Assembly: GCA_965277625.1 (NCBI GenBank)
Contig: OZ255827.1
Span: forward strand, 806,001-870,000
DNA length: 64,000 nt
Direction of reading: 5' to 3'
DNA from: G965195345 sp965277625
GTDB taxonomy: Bacteria > Pseudomonadota > Gammaproteobacteria > CAKMZV01
In this document: one piece after another, positions 26,407 to 33,750 of the stretch
Layout: each line of letters begins with the position of its first letter
How positions within the stretch are numbered: position 1 is the stretch's first letter
The notes under the pieces: model-generated
What the model was told of the DNA's origin: nothing
Seen by the model: the letters and a program-made list of their open reading frames with translations, nothing else
Database searches by the model: none
Position numbers and translations under genes: made by a program

Positions 26407-27633
26407 ATGACTACGCCAGAAAAAACAAACGCTTTTATTGCATGGATTGATAAACGTTTTCCACTGATCGAGACGTGGGAATACCATCTGAGCAAATACG
26501 CCGCGCCCAAGAATTTTAATTTTTGGTACTTCTTTGGTTCCTTAGCTTTACTTGTACTCGTCCTTCAAATCATTACTGGATTATGGTTGACCATGTACTA
26601 CAAACCAGATGCTGAAAAAGCCTTTGATTCTGTGCAATTCATCATGCGCGACGTTGAATGGGGTTGGCTGATTCGCTATTTGCATTCAACAGGTGCTTCT
26701 GCCTTTTTTGTGGTGGTCTATCTGCACATGTTTAGAGGACTGATGTATGGCTCCTATAAAGGACCACGCGAATTGATTTGGATCATCGGTTGTCTGATCT
26801 ATTTGATTATGATGGCTGAGGCATTTATGGGTTACTTATTGCCTTGGGGACAAATGTCATTCTGGGGTGCTCAGGTCATTATTTCATTGTTCAGTGCCAT
26901 ACCTTTTGTTGGAGAAAGCCTGGCTGTGTGGATACGCGGTGATTTTGTGATTTCTGATGCAACACTCAATCGCTTTTTCGCGCTTCACGTTATTGCTTTG
27001 CCATTGGCCTTAATCATGTTGGTGTTCCTTCATTTGGTATCGCTTCATAGAGTGGGTTCGAACAACCCTGACGGCATAGAGATCAAGGACAATAAAGACG
27101 AAAATGGCGTGCCTGTTGACAGCATTCCTTTTCATCCATACTACACAGTGAAAGATGTTACTGGCGTTGTGGTCTTTTTGATTTTATTCTGCGCGGTGGT
27201 GTTCTTCATTCCAGAGATGAACGGCTATTTCTTAGAGAAGCCAAATTTTGAAGCAGCCAATCCGCTGAAAACACCAGAACATATTGCTCCAGTTTGGTAT
27301 TTCACCCCTTATTACGCCATGCTTAGGGCAGTACCAGATAAGTTTTTGGGCGCCGTTGTGATGTTCATGGCGATTCTATTATTCTTTGCCTTACCCTGGT
27401 TAGATCGCGCAAAAAATCGTTCGCTCCGTTATCGTTCTTGGCAGTCAATGACCATGTTGGCGGCCTTTACAATTTCATTCATCATTCTGGGTTGGTTGGG
27501 CACACAGCCAGTGACCGAATTATTTAAATACATGTCACGTTTCTTCACCATTGTTTATTTTTCGTACTTCCTGCTGATGCCGTTCTACACCGCTAGGGAA
27601 CCGATGAAACCTTTGCCAACGAATCTGACTTGA
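26407..27633 (+). CDS. petB: cytochrome b of the bc1 complex
   Basis: Eight-helix membrane subunit that binds two b hemes and both quinone sites. 408 residues. Heme-ligand histidines appear in the helices around YLHSTGAS and VVVYLHMFRG (about 95-120) and LHVIALPLALIMLVFLHL (about 197-214); the Qo-site PEWY motif appears here as the variant PVWY followed by FTPYYAMLRAVPDK. Begins 33 bp after petA and is followed 13 bp later by petC. Confidence 0.96.
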   Translation: MTTPEKTNAFIAWIDKRFPLIETWEYHLSKYAAPKNFNFWYFFGSLALLVLVLQIITGLWLTMYYKPDAEKAFDSVQFIMRDVEWGWLIRYLHSTGASAFFVVVYLHMFRGLMYGSYKGPRELIWIIGCLIYLIMMAEAFMGYLLPWGQMSFWGAQVIISLFSAIPFVGESLAVWIRGDFVISDATLNRFFALHVIALPLALIMLVFLHLVSLHRVGSNNPDGIEIKDNKDENGVPVDSIPFHPYYTVKDVTGVVVFLILFCAVVFFIPEMNGYFLEKPNFEAANPLKTPEHIAPVWYFTPYYAMLRAVPDKFLGAVVMFMAILLFFALPWLDRAKNRSLRYRSWQSMTMLAAFTISFIILGWLGTQPVTELFKYMSRFFTIVYFSYFLLMPFYTAREPMKPLPTNLT

Positions 27634-27646
27634 CACGGAATTACTT

Positions 27647-28396
27647 ATGAAAAAAATCATTGCCAGTCTATTATTTTTCTTATGTATCAGCCCTGCTGTG
27701 TTCGGTGCAGGCGGCAGTTCTGTACCTTTGCTGAAACCTAATAATGATTTACATGACATTGAATCATTACGCCGAGGCGCGCTTATTTTTGAAGCCAAAT
27801 GTGCCAGCTGTCACTCGGCAAAATACATCCGTTACAGTGTTATTGCCCATCGATTGTTATGGTCTGAAGAAGAAGTTGAAAAGCTTCTCATCAAAGGACG
27901 CGCCAAGTTTCAAGACCATATGGTTGCTGGCATGAATGCAGATGCGGCCATTGCCGCTTTTAACGTTATTCCAGCAGACCTGACATTGAGTGCGAAGGTG
28001 CGCGGCACAGATTGGTTGTTCACCTATTTGCAAGCCTATTATCAAACAGAATCAGGTCAAACAGACAACTATGTATTTCCTGGATCAGCCATGCCCAATC
28101 CTTTCTTTGGTGAACAGGGTCTGCGTCAAGCCATGTACGCCGATGCCAGCGAAAAACGGATCATAGGTACGCAATCAAGCAAACCTTATATTGATGGTAA
28201 GGGCAAAGCCATCATATTAGAAAAAGAAGAAAAATTTGAAGAAATGGTACGTGATATCGTCAATTTCATGGAATTTATCAGTGAACCACAAAAAACCGAT
28301 CGCCATGAATTGGGTATGTGGGTGATATTATTCCTATTCGGTTTACTGATTCTTGCCGTATTACTGAAAAAAGAATACTGGAAAGACGTCACTTAG
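27647..28396 (+). CDS. petC: cytochrome c1
   Basis: Heme c subunit of the bc1 complex. 249 residues with a signal peptide (1-21), heme-binding CASCH (52-56), a Met ligand in FPGSAMPNPFF (near 143-153) and a C-terminal membrane anchor (about 222-240). Last gene of petABC. The sspA-sspB pair that often follows in gammaproteobacteria is not present; a decayed ORF lies there on the other strand. Confidence 0.95.
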   Translation: MKKIIASLLFFLCISPAVFGAGGSSVPLLKPNNDLHDIESLRRGALIFEAKCASCHSAKYIRYSVIAHRLLWSEEEVEKLLIKGRAKFQDHMVAGMNADAAIAAFNVIPADLTLSAKVRGTDWLFTYLQAYYQTESGQTDNYVFPGSAMPNPFFGEQGLRQAMYADASEKRIIGTQSSKPYIDGKGKAIILEKEEKFEEMVRDIVNFMEFISEPQKTDRHELGMWVILFLFGLLILAVLLKKEYWKDVT

Positions 28397-28566
28397 TATT
28401 TTGCTTGAAAGGCGTTTTGCCTTTGCTCAGCTCATTTCCTAATTGACCCTCAACTGCGATGTCTGTCGCTTCCATGACAGAGCGCGCTGTCAAATGCATC
28501 AACCCATGCCCACAAGTTAGGATTGTCAATCATTTCGCCTTCAAAATGCACTTGGATTTGGGTTTC
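28389..28566 (-). pseudogene. remnant of an unidentified gene, frameshifted
   Basis: Two minus-strand reading-frame pieces look like one broken protein. The upstream piece (28566-28450) contains VHFEGEMIDNPNLWAWVDAFDSA; written in short parts, VHFEGEMIDNP then NLWAWVDAFDSA. The downstream piece in another frame (28475-28389) begins VMEATDIAVEGQLGNELSKG. The frames overlap at about 28475 and stop codons lie right before the first piece. Good amino-acid composition in both pieces suggests former coding sequence; I do not recognise the family. The 274-bp gap between petC and lysS otherwise shows nothing. Confidence 0.4.
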
Positions 28567-28670
28567 TTATCACATCAGAGACAAGCCGTCTTAGGCTGAA
28601 GCAGGTACAATAACTAAGGCTTAAGTCTTGTAATCATCCACGATATTTAATACATTAATACACTTTAAAC

Positions 28671-30350
28671 ATGGATACTTCTTTTCAGCAGTCGGTTAAA
28701 ACAGATTGGGGCGAAGCCATTGTGCGCATTGTCAAAACCGATGCAAGTTTGACAGCATCAGTGACCATTGATCAGACTAAAATAAAGGAATGGACCAAGG
28801 ATTGGGATGATTCACTGCCCGAAAAAGGCCAAATCCATGGATTGAAAAAACACGTATTAGAGGCGTTAAAACGTGATGAGGAAGTGCGCAGACGGCTTAA
28901 ACTCCATGCTTTGCGTCAAACAGGTTCCGCCTATCCCAATCATTTTCAACGAATCGATCGTTGTGCTGACATCATTGGGGCATTTGCAGATTTAGACCAA
29001 CAAGCCCTTAAAGCGCAAGCCCAACAGGTGACCATTGCTGGGCGTTTATTGCAACAAAGAATCATGGGTAAGGTGTCGTTTGCCAACATTGAAGATGGTG
29101 GCAGTAGCTTACAACTTTATCTCAGCCGAGATGGTATGGCTCAAGACCAATACCAGCAGTTCAAACAAATGGATGCAGGTGACATCATTGGCGTCAGCGG
29201 TCAATTATTTGTCACCGATAAGGGCGAACTGACCGTTCATGTTAAGGACATTCAATTGCTGAGTAAATCGCTCAGAAGCTTACCCGATAAATATCATGGC
29301 CTGCAGGACATTGAATTGCGCTATAGACGGCGCTATGTTGATTTAATGGTCAATGAGACTTCGCGCCAGATTTTTCAAAAACGCAGCGCCATCATTTCAT
29401 ACATTCGAACATTTTTTAATCAAAGAGCGTTTTTAGAAGTTGAAACACCCATGATGCATGCCATTCCAGGCGGTGCCATTGCCAAACCTTTTGTAACCCA
29501 CCACAATGCCTTGGATATGGATTTATATTTACGCATTGCGCCCGAATTGTATTTAAAAAAACTCATTGTGGGGGGATTGGATCGGGTTTATGAAATCAAT
29601 CGGAATTTCCGCAACGAGGGGCTTTCAACACGACATAATCCTGAATTCACCATGATTGAATTCTATCAAGCTTATGCAACCTATCACGATCTCATGGACA
29701 TGACCGAAGTGCTGCTAAGGGAATTGGCGGATCATGTTTTGGGGCAACAATCTTTTACATGGGATCAAAAGACTATTGATTTTGAACCAAAGTTTGCCCG
29801 ACTGACCATGAAACAGTCGATCATCCAAGCGTGCAACTCATTGACAGAAAAAAATGTGGACGACGACGACGTTTTAACCCAAGTCTTAAAAACCTTAGAG
29901 GTTAAAGTGGCAGCAGATTGGGGTGTGGGTAAGAAGCAAACGGAAATATTTGAACACTTAGTTGAAGATTCGCTCATCCAGCCCACCTTCATCACCGAAT
30001 ACCCCGCAGAGGTTTCGCCCTTGGCGCGAAGAAACAATGATAACCCAGCCATAACAGATCGTTTTGAATTGTTCATCGGTGGACGAGAAATTGCCAATGG
30101 TTTTTCAGAATTAAACGATCCAGAAGATCAGGCACAACGTTTCCGCGATCAAGTGCAGGCACGCGATGGCGGGGACGCCGAAGCCATGTACTATGATGAA
30201 GATTACATCATGGCGCTCGAGTATGGCATGCCACCCACAGCGGGTGAGGGCATTGGCATCGATAGATTGGTGATGTTGCTGACCAATGTTACCAGCATAC
30301 GCGATGTGCTGCTGTTTCCGCTCATGCGCCACGACATGCAACAATCATAA
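28671..30350 (+). CDS. lysS: lysine--tRNA ligase (class II) with N-terminal extension
   Basis: Class II lysyl-tRNA synthetase. The conserved protein starts at about residue 75 (RRRLKLHALRQTGSAYPNHF equals the usual N-terminal helix), continues with the OB-fold tRNA-binding domain (VTIAGRLL, RIMGKVSFA) and the catalytic domain with RFFNEG-like motif 2 (NRNFRNEGLSTRHNPEFT) and motif 3 GEGIGIDRLVMLL near the C-terminus. At 559 residues it is about 50-60 longer than usual; the extra length is the N-terminal part (QSVKTDWGEAIVRIVKTDA and onward). No ATG lies between 28671 and the conserved part; a GTG near codon 73 could be an alternative start. Confidence 0.93.
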   Translation: MDTSFQQSVKTDWGEAIVRIVKTDASLTASVTIDQTKIKEWTKDWDDSLPEKGQIHGLKKHVLEALKRDEEVRRRLKLHALRQTGSAYPNHFQRIDRCADIIGAFADLDQQALKAQAQQVTIAGRLLQQRIMGKVSFANIEDGGSSLQLYLSRDGMAQDQYQQFKQMDAGDIIGVSGQLFVTDKGELTVHVKDIQLLSKSLRSLPDKYHGLQDIELRYRRRYVDLMVNETSRQIFQKRSAIISYIRTFFNQRAFLEVETPMMHAIPGGAIAKPFVTHHNALDMDLYLRIAPELYLKKLIVGGLDRVYEINRNFRNEGLSTRHNPEFTMIEFYQAYATYHDLMDMTEVLLRELADHVLGQQSFTWDQKTIDFEPKFARLTMKQSIIQACNSLTEKNVDDDDVLTQVLKTLEVKVAADWGVGKKQTEIFEHLVEDSLIQPTFITEYPAEVSPLARRNNDNPAITDRFELFIGGREIANGFSELNDPEDQAQRFRDQVQARDGGDAEAMYYDEDYIMALEYGMPPTAGEGIGIDRLVMLLTNVTSIRDVLLFPLMRHDMQQS

Positions 30351-30449
30351 GCGGCATTGCGCAACAAACAACTATGATCGGGCAGAAGATTATATAAATT
30401 GGGGTAACAAAGGTTACAATTTTCAAAACAACTGAGAGGATAAATTATT

Positions 30450-31223
30450 ATGGGATTATTATCAGGTAAAAAAGCATTGATCGTTGGAGTGGCAAATGAC
30501 AAGTCAATTGCCAGTGGCATCACGCATGCAATGCATCGTGAAGGCGCAGAAATTGCCCTAACGTATCAAACCGAAAAACTCCAATCACGCGTGGAAAAGT
30601 TAGCCAATGCGGTTGGCTCTAACATCGTCATGCCATTGGATGTGACCGATGAACAACAACTGCAAGCCGTTCATGATGGCATCAAGCAACACTGGGGTCA
30701 TGTCGATATTGTGATCCATTCTGTTGGATTTGCGCCCCGTGAAGAATTAGATGGCAATTACATGGACGTGGCAACGCGAGAAGGGTTTAAAACAGCGCAC
30801 GACATCAGTGCTTGGAGCTTCATTGCTTTGGGTAAAACCCTAAGACCTTTGATGACAGAGGGCGGTGCCATGTTGACTTTGACCTATCTTGGTGCGGTGC
30901 GCGCTGTCCCTAACTATAATGTAATGGGCATTGCCAAAGCCAGTTTAGAAGCGTGTACCCGCTATATGGCCAGTGCAATGGGTCCAGAGGGGATTCGAGT
31001 CAATGCCATATCTGCCGGTCCCATCCGCACATTGGCAGCCAGTGGCATCAAAGATTTTCGTGAATTATTGGATCGTTCAACTCAGTCCACACCCTTACGT
31101 CGCAACGTAACGATTGAAGAAGTCGGCAATACCGCTGCTTTTCTATGTTCAGATATGGCTTCTGGGATTACCGGTGAGATTGTTTATGTTGATGGCGGCT
31201 ACAACTTTGTTGCGGCTGTTTAA
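30450..31223 (+). CDS. fabI: enoyl-[acyl-carrier-protein] reductase (NADH)
   Basis: Last reduction of the fatty-acid elongation cycle. 257 residues of the SDR fold. Cofactor segment GVANDKSIASGI (13-24); catalytic Tyr146, Tyr156 and Lys163 fall at the same numbers as in E. coli FabI, in TYLGAV and YNVMGIAK. Strong GAGAGGA ribosome-binding site. Target of triclosan-type inhibitors in relatives. Confidence 0.96.
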   Translation: MGLLSGKKALIVGVANDKSIASGITHAMHREGAEIALTYQTEKLQSRVEKLANAVGSNIVMPLDVTDEQQLQAVHDGIKQHWGHVDIVIHSVGFAPREELDGNYMDVATREGFKTAHDISAWSFIALGKTLRPLMTEGGAMLTLTYLGAVRAVPNYNVMGIAKASLEACTRYMASAMGPEGIRVNAISAGPIRTLAASGIKDFRELLDRSTQSTPLRRNVTIEEVGNTAAFLCSDMASGITGEIVYVDGGYNFVAAV

Positions 31224-31259
31224 TCGTCTTATCAATCATAAGTCATCTGACCACAACCG

Positions 31260-31315
31260 CCGTTAAATCTAAGTTTAACGGTAGTTCAAGGGTTTGTGAG
31301 AATGAGTCTTTCTCA
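31260..31315 (+). terminator. hairpins after fabI
   Basis: A perfect 8-bp stem CCGTTAAA/TTTAACGG (31260-31267 with 31274-31281, loop TCTAAG) is followed by a smaller stem TGAGAA/TTCTCA (31297-31315). They lie between the fabI stop and the transporter start. No T-run, so the terminator role is uncertain. Confidence 0.4.
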
Positions 31316-31329
31316 GGTTCGGATGTCTT

Positions 31330-32583
31330 ATGATGCTCTTACAACGCAATTTTTTTCCGCTGTGGTGGGTCAGCTTTACTGGCAGTTTTAACGACAACCT
31401 CCTCAAAAGCACCTTGGCTGTACTGCTCGCTTATGGCATGGCGGAAAAAAACGGCTATCAAATTGAAATATTAGTCACTGTCACTCAGGGGATTTTTATC
31501 CTGCCCTTTTTGCTGTTTTCTGTTTATGCAGGTCGTATAGCGGATGCTGTTGAAATGCGCCAATTAACCATTTTGATTAAATGGTGTGAGTTTGGCGTAC
31601 TGGCTTTGGTGGCAATGGCGTTTTACTGGGAGAACCTCGCTTTGATGCTGATCGTGGTATTTTTATTGGCGACACAATCGGTTTTCTTTGGACCAGTAAA
31701 GTATGCGATCATTCCCAAAATTTTGATAAAAGAACACTGGCTGATGGCCAATGCCTGGATCAATGTGGCCACTTTTACCGCCATACTCATGGGGACTCTG
31801 GTGGGGAGTTACTTGGTGATATTCGATGATTGGTTGGTGATTTTAATCAGTCTGCTGGTCATCATGGCATCGATGGGTCTATTCATGGCGTATCAAATGC
31901 CAAATGAGCCTGGGCCAAAATCGCTCAGCCGTTTGGGTGTGCAGTGGGGTGAGACGTGGCATCAATTGAGACAACTTAAGCATCGAGGCGATGTGCGGTT
32001 TCTACTGCTCAGCAATTCTTGGTTTTGGTTTGTAGGTGCCAGTTTACTGAGTCAAATACCCGTTCTGACTAAAACCATTCTGCTGTTACCCGAAACCGCT
32101 GTGACCTATTTCATTGCCGCCTTTGCTGTGGGCGTCGGCGTCGGTGCGATTGGCATTGCAAAATGGATGAAAGGGACGATTCATATGCGTTACCCTTCTT
32201 GGGCCATGGTCGTATGTGCCCTGCTATTGGTCGAGTTATTTTTCAGTCTAAATGCTTTTCCACAAAGCATTGATCCAATCAATTCAGAGGGTGCACAAAC
32301 CAATAGCTATTGGGGTATCCTGTTTAGATTGACACTGATTTCTGCCGCTCTTGGGGCCTACATTGTGCCAATTTATACCGCCATTCAACAACACACTCAG
32401 TCAGAAGAACGCGCAAAAATCATCGGTTTGAACAATGTTTTAAATGCGTTTTTTATGGTATCATCTGCTGTCATGTTTGTTATTGGGTACGCCATGAGTA
32501 TGACACTGAGCATGCTTCTTTTAATGCTCGGTGTTTTGTGTGGAGCGGTGTCCATCATTTTGTTTTGTCAAAAACGTATTTAA
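31330..32583 (+). CDS. MFS transporter, LplT-like
   Basis: 417-residue transporter with about 12 hydrophobic helices. The N-terminus (RNFFPLWWVSFTGSFNDNLLK) and the following pattern resemble LplT, the inner-membrane flippase for lysophospholipids that works with the acyltransferase Aas. No aas is adjacent or fused here, so the lysophospholipid role is an inference from family only. The methyltransferase gene starts 6 bp after its stop, suggesting cotranscription. Confidence 0.8.
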   Translation: MMLLQRNFFPLWWVSFTGSFNDNLLKSTLAVLLAYGMAEKNGYQIEILVTVTQGIFILPFLLFSVYAGRIADAVEMRQLTILIKWCEFGVLALVAMAFYWENLALMLIVVFLLATQSVFFGPVKYAIIPKILIKEHWLMANAWINVATFTAILMGTLVGSYLVIFDDWLVILISLLVIMASMGLFMAYQMPNEPGPKSLSRLGVQWGETWHQLRQLKHRGDVRFLLLSNSWFWFVGASLLSQIPVLTKTILLLPETAVTYFIAAFAVGVGVGAIGIAKWMKGTIHMRYPSWAMVVCALLLVELFFSLNAFPQSIDPINSEGAQTNSYWGILFRLTLISAALGAYIVPIYTAIQQHTQSEERAKIIGLNNVLNAFFMVSSAVMFVIGYAMSMTLSMLLLMLGVLCGAVSIILFCQKRI

Positions 32584-32589
32584 AAAAGC

Positions 32590-33294
32590 ATGTATTCACC
32601 AGAGATGATATTTTGGAAACAGCAACGCTTGAGTCGGCGTATTGGATCCAATGAGCGACAACGTTTAAAATGGCTGTTGAGCCATACCAATGGCAACAGT
32701 TTTTTGATCTTAAACCGCGCTGGACTATTACCTTATGCCCAAAGCATGGTTGAGTCCAAAGATTGCATTCAAATCCTTGCTGAACCTTTAAGAGCTGAAC
32801 ATTCTCAGGACATTGTGTCAGAATACCAACAGTTGGGCGTGGGCTCTGAATCTGTACAAATCGTTATAGCCCCACACGTCCTCGAACAATCAGAAAACAT
32901 AGCGGAAATATTGAATGAAATTTGGCGCGTTCTTATGCCTAATGGAATGTGTTTTATATTATTTTACAACCGCTCTTTTTGGGCAAAATATGTACTCGGT
33001 AATCGCTATTATAGAGGGATGTTGAAAGTGTGCCCAAAAACACCATATTCAGAACAAAAACAGTGTATAAAAAAACAAGGTTTTACGGTGATCCATTCAG
33101 AAGGATTGATGAATCATTTATTAAATTCTAAAACGTTCTTACCAGTGTGGTCTGCTCTGGGCCTGATTGAGATACTAGTGGTTCAGAAACAAACCAAACA
33201 ACTTTATATGCAGCCCTTGAACAAGGATGCGGCTAAGGTTGCCGTTAATATTAGTGGATTGGTTGGCTCATCAAGGATCAAGGGTTCGCTATGA
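32590..33294 (+). CDS. YafS-like SAM-dependent methyltransferase
   Basis: 234 residues. Position directly before rnhA, with a 4-nt overlap, is the same as yafS in E. coli, and the fold fits: a degenerate class I methyltransferase with IAPHVLEQSENIAEILNEIWRVLMPNG (about 96-122, shown in parts: APHVLEQS, IWRVLMPNG). The glycine-rich AdoMet loop is poorly conserved (LILNRAGLL), so activity is unsure. Substrate unknown. Confidence 0.78.
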   Translation: MYSPEMIFWKQQRLSRRIGSNERQRLKWLLSHTNGNSFLILNRAGLLPYAQSMVESKDCIQILAEPLRAEHSQDIVSEYQQLGVGSESVQIVIAPHVLEQSENIAEILNEIWRVLMPNGMCFILFYNRSFWAKYVLGNRYYRGMLKVCPKTPYSEQKQCIKKQGFTVIHSEGLMNHLLNSKTFLPVWSALGLIEILVVQKQTKQLYMQPLNKDAAKVAVNISGLVGSSRIKGSL

Positions 33295-33740
33295 CAAAGG
33301 TCTATATTTATTCCGATGGCGGCTGCAAGGGCAATCCTGGCGTCGGCGGCTGGGGCACCATTCTGGTTTATAATGAGCATGTGAAAGAATTGTCTGGGTC
33401 AGTGGCTCATACCACCAATAATCGCATGGAATTAACCGCGGCAATTGAAGGGCTGAAGCAATTGAAAAGCACGTGTCGTGTACAATTAGTTACAGACTCG
33501 AAATATGTTTGCGATGGCGCAATGAAATGGCTGGCTGGCTGGAAACAAAAGCAGTGGAAAGGGGCAAATAAACAGGCCATTAAAAATCAAGACTTGTGGA
33601 TGTGTTTGGATGATCTCTTGCAACAACATGATGTGACATTGCAATGGGTAAAAGGTCACGCAGGACATCCTTATAATGAACGAGCAGATACATTGGCCAC
33701 ACAAGCCATGGACAATTTCGTAAATTTAATGAAACCATAG
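33291..33740 (+). CDS. rnhA: ribonuclease HI
   Basis: Degrades the RNA strand of RNA-DNA hybrids, removing primers and R-loops. 149 residues. Active-site acids are visible: D9 in YSDGGCKGNPG, E47 in NNRMELTA, D69 in VTDSKYV and the Asp in NERADTLA near the C-terminus; the basic protrusion KQKQWKGANKQ is present. Overlaps the preceding methyltransferase by ATGA. Confidence 0.96.
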   Translation: MTKVYIYSDGGCKGNPGVGGWGTILVYNEHVKELSGSVAHTTNNRMELTAAIEGLKQLKSTCRVQLVTDSKYVCDGAMKWLAGWKQKQWKGANKQAIKNQDLWMCLDDLLQQHDVTLQWVKGHAGHPYNERADTLATQAMDNFVNLMKP

Positions 33741-33750
33741 ATGGCACTGA

